A stretch of DNA of 5,256 nt from Candidatus Sabulitectum sp. Lineage in GTDB: Bacteria; Fermentibacterota; Fermentibacteria; Fermentibacterales; Fermentibacteraceae. The notes beneath the pieces are model-generated. The model did no database searches and was not told where the DNA came from. It worked only from the letters and a program-made list of their open reading frames with translations. The stretch spans positions 1 through 5,256 of the forward strand of contig JAGLDB010000145.1 in NCBI GenBank assembly GCA_023145935.1, given 5' to 3'. A program made the translations under genes and the position numbers. This document shows, piece by piece, positions 1-5,256 of this stretch (its first letter is position 1; each line of letters opens with the position of its first letter).

Positions 1-76
1 CAAGAGCTTCCTGAGCCAGCATCAGATGCCCCAGATGGGGCGGGTCGAAGGTTCCTCCAATAAAACCCTGCTTCAC
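1..76 (-). CDS. nadD: Nicotinate-nucleotide adenylyltransferase NadD, N-terminal fragment
   Basis: Only the first 25 codons are in the window; the gene runs off the low-coordinate edge. NadD transfers AMP from ATP to nicotinate mononucleotide, the penultimate step of cytoplasmic NAD synthesis. The visible start reads MKQGFIGGTFDPPHLGHLML. The GGTFDPPH stretch at residues 7-14 followed by HLGH at 14-17 is the nucleotide-binding signature of the nucleotidyltransferase superfamily, and the GGTFDPxHxGHL form is typical of NadD. CoaD (phosphopantetheine adenylyltransferase) shares the fold but normally reads GSFDPxTxGH. The start is GTG, and it overlaps the bamD TGA stop as GTGA (bases 73-76), so translation is probably coupled to bamD. 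No strong Shine-Dalgarno precedes it, which fits re-initiation. Identity is fairly sure despite the short fragment. Confidence 0.9.
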   Translation of the reverse strand, partial: MKQGFIGGTFDPPHLGHLMLAQEAL

Positions 77-813
77 TGCACTTCCCGAAGGCCTCGAACG
101 GCTTCCTCTTCCTCGTCAGGGGTAAGGTCACAGGTTTCCATAGCACGATTGTAATAGGTCTGGGCTGAATACCTGTTGTCTATTGATCTGTAAAGATCTC
201 CCATTGCTATGAGTACAGCACCCCGGCAGGATGTCTCACCGTAACTGTCCATGGCATCTCTCAGATAAAGAAGTGCTGCATCGGTGTCATGTCTGCGAAT
301 GTAGAATTTCCCTATGAACAGTGCTCTCAAAGCAAGATGATCGTTGATCTGAATGAATAGCTCATCTGCTGATTGAAGAAGCTGAGAGGCCGGATAGATA
401 TCCAGAAAGCGGATGATCTCTTCACGGGCTCTTATTACCTGCGTCTGGTCTCTTCTGTAATCTCTTCTCTGCATCCACATTGTTTCCGCAAGAGCAAACT
501 GGGCATCATCCGCCCATACTCCTCTTGGAAATTCATTCACAACTCTGTAAAAATAAAATTCCGCATCAGCCCACAATTTCTGTTTTCTGTCAGCCATGCC
601 ACTGCGGTAAAGGAAAAGATCAGTTTCCATATCCCCGGGGTAACGAAACATCAGCTCTGTGTAAAGAAAAGACGCTGAGGTCCACTTGCCCTGCTGGTAA
701 TTGAGATCAGCAAGCTCAATGATCTGCTCTCTGTCCATACCGACAGTGGAAGGAAATGAGCCACAGCCAGCCATGAATACCAACAAAACTATAATTACTG
801 CATACTTAATCAT
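73..813 (-). CDS. bamD: BamD-like outer-membrane protein assembly lipoprotein (TPR)
   Basis: This is a 246-residue lipoprotein. Its signal peptide MIKYAVIIVLLVFMAGC ends in a lipobox, with the lipidated cysteine at residue 17. The mature part is made of TPR-type helical pairs. The first, about residues 29-59, has the pattern YQQGKW..A...Y..L..RYP. The second, about 66-96, has W.DAEFYFYRVVNEFP. A third, about 115-143, follows a charged RRDYRRDQ segment and ends IRFLDIYPAS, and a further YIRR....AALLYLRDAM repeat lies beyond it. The order, spacing and length (about 245 residues) match BamD (YfiO/ComL), the essential lipoprotein of the BAM complex that acts at the inner face of the outer membrane. 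An upstream in-frame ATG at 828 would add five residues. I prefer 813 because AAGAGG sits five bases upstream and the signal peptide then has normal length. A generic TPR lipoprotein is the main alternative. Confidence 0.82.
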   Translation of the reverse strand: MIKYAVIIVLLVFMAGCGSFPSTVGMDREQIIELADLNYQQGKWTSASFLYTELMFRYPGDMETDLFLYRSGMADRKQKLWADAEFYFYRVVNEFPRGVWADDAQFALAETMWMQRRDYRRDQTQVIRAREEIIRFLDIYPASQLLQSADELFIQINDHLALRALFIGKFYIRRHDTDAALLYLRDAMDSYGETSCRGAVLIAMGDLYRSIDNRYSAQTYYNRAMETCDLTPDEEEEAVRGLREVQ

Positions 814-818
814 GAAAA

Positions 819-824
819 CCTCTT
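819..824 (-). promoter_or_regulatory. Ribosome binding site deciding the bamD start
   Basis: On the minus strand this reads AAGAGG, five bases before the ATG at 813-811. It lies just downstream of the stop codon of the preceding TPR lipoprotein gene (829-831) and inside the extra codons that an ATG at 828 would translate. It therefore favours the shorter bamD start. Confidence 0.6.
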
Positions 825-828
825 GCAT

Positions 829-1830
829 TTATGGTGTTACAATATATCTAAGCGAATCTCTTCGTGCTGCGGCATCCATAGACGCATATGAGCTTAAGCC
901 CGGAGCGACCTGACATGCCCGATTGTACCAGGAAAGAGCGTCAACAGGATTCCCTGAAACCTCTGCCATTATACCCAGTTGAAGTGCTGCCTGAACTCTA
1001 ACGCCGGTAAAACTTGAATTCCATACCTCTAAAAGTCTTTCCCGGGCCATTACCACATCTCCCTGAGAGACATCCTGCTCTGCAAGAAAGATAAGAATAT
1101 CCATTCTCCGCTGTCTGCCGGATGAATCAAGAAGATTCATTCGATCAAGCTCGGTGAGAACCGCAAGTTCATCATCTTTGCGACCTGTTGTGAATTGAAG
1201 CAGGCCTGCTCTGGCGAAGAGCATATCTCCTCTGAGATCAGTTCTGACAAGTGGTATTCTATCCAGCTCAACTATATGAAGTTCTGCTGCATACCTCAAA
1301 ATGCTGTCCTCTGCGGGGGTTCCAATCAGTGAATCATCAATTGACACCACTGATGCCAGATGAACGGAAGCATATTTGCCCCTGAGAAGCCATTCTTCTT
1401 CGAAAACCTGATTCAGATCAGGCGCAACGGTAATGGCTCTTCCAAAAGCATCGAACGCCTGGAGAGAATCACTATCTCGAACCATCTCCCACCCCAGCCT
1501 TCGCCACAGATGCCCGATGGCAAGAGAATCACACTGGCCCGGATTCAGGGAAAGAAAGTCCAGAGCTGTTTTCGCCCTCTGTCTGTAGTTACGATTTCTA
1601 TCCGCCTGGCTGGCAAGAACTGCAGTTTCCGCAAGCCTGTACTGTAACTCCCAGCTGTACTCCTCGATCTGACTGCTCAGATCCTCGTACAAAGAAAGAG
1701 CCTGGGAATACCTGCCTGCACTGAAAAGAACATCAGCCTGATCACGGATGTCATCCTCCATGCCTCCGGTCCCGCAACCTGATGATAAAAGAAGAAATAT
1801 TACAAAAGCCGCGTAAAGATAATGCTGCAC
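829..1830 (-). CDS. TPR-type lipoprotein of unknown function, upstream of bamD
   Basis: From the GTG at 1830 this encodes 333 residues. The signal peptide reads MQHYLYAAFVIFLLLSSGC, with a lipobox and the lipidated cysteine at residue 19. The mature protein is almost entirely alpha-helical. A clear TPR-like unit follows at about residues 27-50 (ADVLFSAGRYSQALSLYEDL). Others include a pair near 106-120 (SLQAFDAFGRAITVAP) and a last one near 285-310 (GNPVDALSWYNRACQVAP). I do not recognise a named family. An in-frame TTG at 1869 would give 346 residues but overlap the previous gene by 32 bases. The GTG lies seven bases after that gene's stop and gives a signal length like the neighbouring lipoproteins, though it leaves no Lys or Arg in the n-region (the longer form has one Arg). 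The tight linkage to bamD suggests a role in outer-membrane assembly, which is inference. The gene and its lipoprotein nature are sure; the start is not. Confidence 0.8.
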   Translation of the reverse strand: MQHYLYAAFVIFLLLSSGCGTGGMEDDIRDQADVLFSAGRYSQALSLYEDLSSQIEEYSWELQYRLAETAVLASQADRNRNYRQRAKTALDFLSLNPGQCDSLAIGHLWRRLGWEMVRDSDSLQAFDAFGRAITVAPDLNQVFEEEWLLRGKYASVHLASVVSIDDSLIGTPAEDSILRYAAELHIVELDRIPLVRTDLRGDMLFARAGLLQFTTGRKDDELAVLTELDRMNLLDSSGRQRRMDILIFLAEQDVSQGDVVMARERLLEVWNSSFTGVRVQAALQLGIMAEVSGNPVDALSWYNRACQVAPGLSSYASMDAAARRDSLRYIVTP

Positions 1831-1837
1831 AAAAAGC

Positions 1838-2416
1838 CTAATTTCTGCTTGAGTAGAATAGGTAGACAAGGGCGGTTACAACTCCTGTAACAACAAGAGG
1901 CTCAAGAATATTCCCACTTTCCTCTTCTGACAGTTCACCGTTGATCCACTTCTCTGCTGAGCTTTCAATGATAATAACATCAGAGATTGGAACAGCGCTC
2001 TCGATAACTGAACCCTCGCGGACAGTGAGTACTACATTTCCACTGGAATCAACAAGAGTAGCCGCCATCTCGCAACTGGCAAGCCTGGGAACCTGCTTCC
2101 CACCCAGCAACCAGCTTCTTCTTGTCTGGGCATAGGTCACACCGAGTTCCATCGGTCTAAGATTCAGCATCCAGCCATCTTCGCCCCTGGTTGTGTACAC
2201 AGTGACACCAGCATGACTTAAAGCGACTGTAGCGATCTGTTCAATAAGCCATCCACCCTCATGTTCTCCCAGTACATTCAAAGTAACGACTTCAAGTCCC
2301 TGAGCTGAGACCTGCTCCGCGATGGGTTCAAGAGCATTCAGCACAACTGTCTCCAGCATATCCAGATTTGTTGGTGATCCTGTCAATGCAAGGCCGAGGA
2401 GGAAAACTGTCATCAT
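1838..2416 (-). CDS. Hypothetical protein with N-terminal signal-like and C-terminal membrane segments
   Basis: This encodes 192 residues and I do not recognise the family. The first 14 residues or so (MMTVFLLGLALTGS) look like a short signal peptide or anchor without a lipobox. The middle is a mixed alpha/beta region with strand-like VVTLNVLG at about residues 43-50, then a helix (WLIEQIATVALSHAG) and the strand VTVYTT. This strand-helix-strand order, followed by a conserved-looking RRSWLLGGKQVPR and the strand pair SCEMAATLVDSSGNVVLTV, faintly recalls CsgG/FlgO/LpoB-type periplasmic domains, but I cannot show homology. A hydrophobic segment at about 171-188 (LEPLVVTGVVTALVYLF) followed by only SSRN looks like a C-terminal anchor, so the protein is probably membrane-bound with its domain in the periplasm. 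The start at 2416 is supported by AGGAA five bases upstream. The next gene starts within about seven bases of this stop or overlaps it, so the two are probably co-translated. Confidence 0.75.
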   Translation of the reverse strand: MMTVFLLGLALTGSPTNLDMLETVVLNALEPIAEQVSAQGLEVVTLNVLGEHEGGWLIEQIATVALSHAGVTVYTTRGEDGWMLNLRPMELGVTYAQTRRSWLLGGKQVPRLASCEMAATLVDSSGNVVLTVREGSVIESAVPISDVIIIESSAEKWINGELSEEESGNILEPLVVTGVVTALVYLFYSSRN

Positions 2417-2466
2417 TTTTGTTCCTGTTCTTTCTCAATTGGTGTAAATCAATTCCTTCAACCCTG

Positions 2467-2475
2467 ATTATATCA
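2467..2475 (-). promoter_or_regulatory. Candidate extended -10 promoter after rimO
   Basis: On the minus strand this reads TGATATAAT, a consensus TATAAT with the TG of an extended -10 element one base upstream. It starts directly after the rimO TAA stop. No good -35 hexamer is visible at 16-18 bases, which extended -10 promoters can tolerate. A start point near 2460 would leave about a 44-base leader before the ATG at 2416. It would give the unknown protein, the TPR lipoprotein, bamD and nadD their own transcript. That the host uses sigma-70-type consensus sequences is an assumption. Confidence 0.42.
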
Positions 2476-3732
2476 TTAGTTAACAAGCTCTGCCATAAGA
2501 ACAGCTCCTGATGATTCAATGATTCTCGCCTTTACTACTGTCCCTGGAGTTACGGTATCTGTAAATGCTACGATGGCATCCACCTCGGGAGCATCCCATA
2601 CTGTATGTCCGGAATGCACATCATCCACCAGTACAGGCAGTACTCTGCCTTCCAATCGCAGATCCCAGTCCGCATAAAGAGAATCCCCAACAGCTGAAAG
2701 CGCTGCCAGCCTTCTGGAAGCTGTTGAATCATCCACGGCATCTCCCTTTTCCACAGTCCTTGCGTACTCCAGTGTTCCCTCTTCAGGATACCAGCTGAAC
2801 GCCGCTATGTGTCTGCCTGAACTATACCTTCCAAGAAAATCTCTAAGCATGATAAAGTCAGCCTCTGTCTCTCCTGGATACCCGGTAATAACAGTATACC
2901 TTACTGCAATCTCCACTGGAGAGTCGTCCAGTTTCTCCATTATCTGCTCAATAGTTCTCACTCCATATCGTCTTCCCATCCGTTCAAGAATTGAATCACT
3001 GGCGTGTTGAACAGGCATATCAATGTAAGGAACTACATTGCTGAACTTGTTGAAAATGTCAATTAATCTGTGAGGAAAATGAAGAGGATGCAGATAGTAG
3101 AGTCTAAACCATATGGCAGGATGCCTCGCAGCCAGTATTTCAGTAAGAGATGCCAGATCGGTACTGTCCTGAAACCAGTTGCCGCTGTCCTGAGCTACAA
3201 GTCCTATCTCTCTGGCACCTTGCTGAACGAGAAGGTCGGATTCTCTCAGAATGGTATCCAGCTTCTGCGGAACAAACCTTCCCCGGATGGCAGGGATGGT
3301 ACAGTATGCACAATTGTTGCTGCAGCCAGCGGCAATTCTCAAGTACCTGTAACTTCCCTGGCCGAGAACACCTGCAGGGCCATCGGACACTGCACCAAGC
3401 CAGGAAGAAAGCTTCCTCCAGTCTCCAGGGCCGATGACAAGATCAATGTCTTCCAGGCCTCCGCTGCCATCATCGGGGTACCTTCCGGGAAGACACCCCG
3501 CAAGAACTATCTTTCTGGCGGGGTCAGCGCTTTTCCAGTTCAATATGTCTGAAAGGTAATCCAGAGATTCTTCCGTAGCAGGTGCTATGAATGCGCATGT
3601 GTTGAGTATTATCAGATCAGCCTGGTCAGCTTCGTCACTGTATCTCCAGCCGGCGCTGTTCATTACCCAGGCGAATCGCTCGGAATCAACTTTGTTCTTG
3701 GGGCAACCCAAAGAAATTACATGATACTTCAA
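2476..3732 (-). CDS. rimO: Ribosomal protein S12 methylthiotransferase RimO
   Basis: This is a 418-residue radical-SAM enzyme that adds a methylthio group to the conserved aspartate of ribosomal protein S12, using two iron-sulfur clusters in the cytoplasm. The N-terminal methylthiotransferase domain has the RimO hallmark SLGCPKNKVDSE (Cys10) and two further cluster ligands in LNTCAF (Cys46) and LAGCLP (Cys80). The radical-SAM CxxxCxxC motif is at Cys137, Cys141 and Cys144 (AAGCSNNCAYC). The downstream motif YIDMPVQHAS is also typical. The last 65 or so residues form the TRAM domain, ending with the RimO-style HTVWDAPEVDA. All six cluster cysteines are present and the length is close to the usual 430-440. 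SLGCPKN and the DAPEVD ending separate it from the tRNA enzyme MiaB. The start is TTG at 3732, backed by a strong Shine-Dalgarno. It may be transcribed with the ftsK-lolA group upstream, across a 65-base gap. Confidence 0.97.
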   Translation of the reverse strand: MKYHVISLGCPKNKVDSERFAWVMNSAGWRYSDEADQADLIILNTCAFIAPATEESLDYLSDILNWKSADPARKIVLAGCLPGRYPDDGSGGLEDIDLVIGPGDWRKLSSWLGAVSDGPAGVLGQGSYRYLRIAAGCSNNCAYCTIPAIRGRFVPQKLDTILRESDLLVQQGAREIGLVAQDSGNWFQDSTDLASLTEILAARHPAIWFRLYYLHPLHFPHRLIDIFNKFSNVVPYIDMPVQHASDSILERMGRRYGVRTIEQIMEKLDDSPVEIAVRYTVITGYPGETEADFIMLRDFLGRYSSGRHIAAFSWYPEEGTLEYARTVEKGDAVDDSTASRRLAALSAVGDSLYADWDLRLEGRVLPVLVDDVHSGHTVWDAPEVDAIVAFTDTVTPGTVVKARIIESSGAVLMAELVN

Positions 3733-3738
3733 ATAAGA

Positions 3739-3745
3739 CTCCTAA
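3739..3745 (-). promoter_or_regulatory. Strong ribosome binding site for the rimO TTG start
   Basis: On the minus strand this reads TTAGGAG, with six bases between AGGAG and the TTG at 3732-3730. No in-frame ATG or GTG is available nearby: the ATG at about 3753 is in another frame and stops at once. The site fixes TTG as the start, and the protein then begins exactly where RimO homologues do. Confidence 0.8.
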
Positions 3746-3797
3746 TTGGTTCCATTGTAAACTAGCGGCGATCCACCCTTTTGATACCCTGAGTCAC

Positions 3798-4379
3798 TCA
3801 CAGTGTTCCTGCATCAATAACAATGTATTCAGCTATCTCAGGTATTGAAAAAATATCGGGAACGGTACTGCCTTCCTGAAGATCTGCTATCCTCCAGGAG
3901 GTGGAGTTTCCGTTTACATCCGTTGTGGAGAAGAGAAACGGAAGTGAATCTGAAACAGTGTATCCAGCTGTGATCTCTGAGATACCACCCTGAAAAAATC
4001 CTGAAGCTGTAACTGTGATACTATCTCCTTCTGTACTGGAAACAATAGTGCAGTCATTCTCCGAAATGGAAGTGAGAAGGTGAAGAAATCCAGTTGGGGA
4101 TCCGGAGTAAACCAGAATTTCGGCAAAAACAGGATCGACTGTGAAAACCTCTGAACCGGTGCAGCCCATTGCTCTGCCCTGATGGTCACTGTACTGCAGA
4201 AGAAAACGATTGGGATGAGCAAGATGCATAACTCCTGAAGCATCTTCAGAATCAAGAGTCAGCGCCCAGTAATCAGTCTGGATAAATGATCCCGTGAGAT
4301 ATACTGCGTTTCCAAGCCGGCTGGAAAGCGGTTGCAGCAGTGATGTTCCAGCCAGGATAAGAAACAGTAGAGAGTTCAT
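3798..4379 (-). CDS. lolA: LolA-like periplasmic outer-membrane lipoprotein carrier
   Basis: This encodes 193 residues, the usual size for LolA, the periplasmic chaperone that carries lipoproteins from the LolCDE transporter to the outer membrane. The N-terminus (MNSLLFLILAGTSLLQP) looks like a signal peptide with no lipobox, as expected of a soluble carrier, although it has no Lys or Arg before the hydrophobic core. The core pattern fits LolA: GSFIQTDYW at about residues 30-38, SGVMHLAHPNRFLLQYSD at 48-65, then GCTGSEVFTVDPVFAEILVY at 72-91. These match the family's Fxq, sGxhlxkPnrFrxxy and dGxxxwxydP elements. Cys73 and Cys110 could form a disulfide, which is not a general LolA feature as far as I know. 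The start is supported by GAAAGG five bases upstream. The gene lies 15 bases after a lipoprotein gene and close to ftsK, a neighbour of lolA in many diderms. Overall similarity is weak, so 'LolA-like' is the safest name. Confidence 0.75.
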   Translation of the reverse strand: MNSLLFLILAGTSLLQPLSSRLGNAVYLTGSFIQTDYWALTLDSEDASGVMHLAHPNRFLLQYSDHQGRAMGCTGSEVFTVDPVFAEILVYSGSPTGFLHLLTSISENDCTIVSSTEGDSITVTASGFFQGGISEITAGYTVSDSLPFLFSTTDVNGNSTSWRIADLQEGSTVPDIFSIPEIAEYIVIDAGTL

Positions 4380-4394
4380 TACAGCCTTTCTTAC

Positions 4395-5006
4395 TTAAAG
4401 AGACGAAGCAAATACAGCGTCGCTGCCAACAATAACAAGAACATCATATCCACTGGCCACAGCACCGATCAACTCGTCTCCCGGTCTGCAGGCAATGTTC
4501 TCCGGATGAGTGAGCCATCTTCCCAGAGAGTCAGCAATAACTGAAGCCACCTCATCCTGCCCCTGTGCATAGAAAACAACAGTAAGAGCAGGAGCCTGCT
4601 CGTCTGTAATTTCAGTAACCCCTGCTCCCATTGTTCTGATAGCTCCTGCAACTGAGAGGATACTGGAATTAACAGCAGGTCTTCCAACCACTGCAATACG
4701 AGCGGTTATACCAGGATCGTTTGATGAATGTTCCTGGAGGTCTTCACCGGAAAGATCGCTTTCCAGACGCCTCACAGCCAATCTGGCGTCAGAAGCAAGG
4801 GGAGAATCCGGGTACCTGTATATAACTCCGTTAAATTCATCCAGTGCCGCAGTCAATCTTCCTCTGTAATAAAGCTGACTCGCCCTGGTGAACTGCTCAA
4901 ATGCGCTTCCTGCGAAAGCAAGGCCTTCCGAGTCCAGCATTTCACTACTGCCGCACCCTAAAATCAGAAGGGTAATCAGCAGAAAATATACATATCTAAG
5001 GTTCAT
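4395..5006 (-). CDS. Lipoprotein with a TPR unit and a LytR C-terminal-like domain
   Basis: From the ATG at 5006 this encodes 203 residues. The signal peptide MNLRYVYFLLITLLILGC has one Arg, a hydrophobic core and a lipobox with the lipidated cysteine at residue 18. Residues 35-80 or so form a TPR-like unit (QLYYRGRLTAALDEFNGVI, then YRYPDSPLASDARLAVRRLE), of the kind in BamD and CpoB/YbgF. After a polar linker, residues about 100-200 resemble the LytR_C domain. The elements are strand ARIAVVG, helix SILSVAGAIRTMGA, strand ALTVVFYAQG, helix DEVASVIADSLGRWL, and final strand YDVLVIVGSDAVF. This order and the terminal hydrophobic strand plus GxD are the family pattern. The domain's biochemical role is not settled, so no function is assigned. 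The gene overlaps the end of ftsK by 11 bases, with a TTG three bases upstream as an alternative start. It is followed after 15 bases by the lolA-like gene. Confidence 0.8.
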   Translation of the reverse strand: MNLRYVYFLLITLLILGCGSSEMLDSEGLAFAGSAFEQFTRASQLYYRGRLTAALDEFNGVIYRYPDSPLASDARLAVRRLESDLSGEDLQEHSSNDPGITARIAVVGRPAVNSSILSVAGAIRTMGAGVTEITDEQAPALTVVFYAQGQDEVASVIADSLGRWLTHPENIACRPGDELIGAVASGYDVLVIVGSDAVFASSL

Positions 5007-5256
5007 CAACTACTTCCTCCTGTACAGGTTTAACAAGAACATCTCTGGGTTTGCTGCCCACATGGGGACCCACAACGCCAAGCTGTTCCAGCATATCAAT
5101 AAGTTTTCCCGCCCTTCCATATCCAACCCTGAATTTTCGCTGTATCATTGAGACTGACGCTCTCTGCTGATGAATAATAACCTTCTTCACCTCTTCAAGA
5201 ATCGGATCATCAAAATTTAGTACACCGGGGTCATATAAGTTCCCGTGTTCATCATC
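4996..5256 (-). CDS. ftsK: DNA translocase FtsK, C-terminal gamma domain fragment
   Basis: Only the last 86 codons are in the window; the frame is open to the high-coordinate edge and the true start lies outside. FtsK is a septal DNA pump that moves chromosome dimers and terminus DNA to completion during division. The visible part is the gamma winged-helix domain that reads the polar guiding sequences and activates XerCD. After an acidic linker (DDEHGNLYDPG), the domain begins near FDDPILEEVKKVII, continues with ASVSMIQRKFRVGYGRAGKL and ends LGVVGPHVGSKPRDVLV. These are the conserved SvSxLQRxxrIGYxRAxxLid and GxvGpxxGskpRxVLv motifs. The position before RA is Gly, where proteobacterial FtsK has Asn and SpoIIIE has Thr. 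A 12-residue acidic tail follows the domain. SpoIIIE shares the same domain, but in an outer-membrane organism FtsK is the natural call. Confidence 0.95.
   Translation of the reverse strand, partial: DDEHGNLYDPGVLNFDDPILEEVKKVIIHQQRASVSMIQRKFRVGYGRAGKLIDMLEQLGVVGPHVGSKPRDVLVKPVQEEVVDEP
5016..5021 (-). promoter_or_regulatory. Consensus Shine-Dalgarno inside the 3' end of ftsK
   Basis: On the minus strand this is AGGAGG, embedded in the last ftsK codons. It is nine bases from the ATG at 5006 and six from the TTG at 5009, so it serves the overlapping lipoprotein gene whichever start is used. Spacing slightly favours TTG and codon preference favours ATG. Confidence 0.7.

Noticed and set aside
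1831..1869. Longer TTG start for the TPR lipoprotein (346 residues)
   Set aside because: It would overlap the previous gene by 32 bases and put the lipobox cysteine at residue 32. Its best Shine-Dalgarno is about 12 bases away. It is not excluded, because it would add an Arg to the signal peptide.
2429..2456. Inverted repeat AATTG/CAATT in the leader after rimO, considered as a terminator or riboswitch stem
   Set aside because: The stem is five AT-rich pairs with an eight-base loop and no following T-run. It is too weak to be a terminator, and no riboswitch core is visible.
3070..3552. A 160-codon open frame on the plus strand, opposite rimO
   Set aside because: It lies wholly inside the confidently identified rimO gene, its protein resembles nothing I recognise, and long antisense open frames are common opposite conserved coding sequence. 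It is a shadow.
3754..3759. TACAAT on the minus strand, a possible -10 box for rimO in the 65-base gap
   Set aside because: There is no extended -10 TG and no recognisable -35 at 16-18 bases. A five-of-six match alone is weak evidence.
3790..3800. Interrupted palindrome TGAGTCACTCA overlapping the stop of the lolA-like gene
   Set aside because: The arms are only five bases with a single central base, no second copy was noticed, and no T-run follows. It is too short to be a terminator and could be chance.
3914..4255. A 113-codon minus-strand frame inside the lolA-like gene, and a similar 75-codon one at 4469-4696
   Set aside because: Both overlap better-supported genes on the same strand in another frame. 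Their composition is skewed and they lack domains, so they are frame shadows.

Overview
All the coding in this window lies on the minus strand, so the genes read from high to low coordinates. The window holds eight genes packed almost end to end, two of them cut by the window edges. The order of transcription is: ftsK (3' end only), a TPR/LytR_C-like lipoprotein, a lolA-like gene, rimO, a small protein of unknown function with a C-terminal membrane segment, a TPR lipoprotein, bamD, and nadD (5' end only). No stretch over 300 bases lacks a gene. The largest gaps are 65 bases (3733-3797, before rimO) and 59 bases (2417-2475, after rimO). I see no RNA genes, CRISPR arrays, insertion sequences or long repeats.

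The organism is a bacterium with an outer membrane. The evidence is a BamD-type lipoprotein, a LolA-type periplasmic carrier and three proteins with lipoprotein signal peptides. Base composition is roughly balanced. Starts include GTG and TTG as well as ATG. The envelope proteins are diverged and rich in Ser, Asp and Glu, which suggests an uncultured lineage away from the Proteobacteria, perhaps in or near the Fibrobacteres-Chlorobi-Bacteroidetes side of the tree. That placement is inference only.

Region 1 (5256-3798) is the end of ftsK, translationally overlapped by a lipoprotein gene, then the lolA-like gene 15 bases on. The ftsK-lolA pairing is known from other diderm bacteria; here a lipoprotein sits between them. 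Region 2 (3732-2476) is rimO, the ribosomal protein S12 methylthiotransferase, with a TTG start backed by a strong Shine-Dalgarno. Region 3 (2475-1) begins with an extended -10 promoter-like sequence directly after the rimO stop. It then runs through the unknown anchored protein, the TPR lipoprotein, bamD and nadD with overlaps or very short spacers, as expected of one translationally coupled operon.

The theme is cell-envelope biogenesis (lipoprotein transport, outer-membrane protein assembly, chromosome segregation at the septum) mixed with housekeeping functions (RimO, NAD synthesis). The most interesting items are the two genes without a recognised function: the 192-residue protein and the lipoprotein that joins a TPR to a LytR_C-like domain. 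I do not see an obvious new defence or mobile system here.
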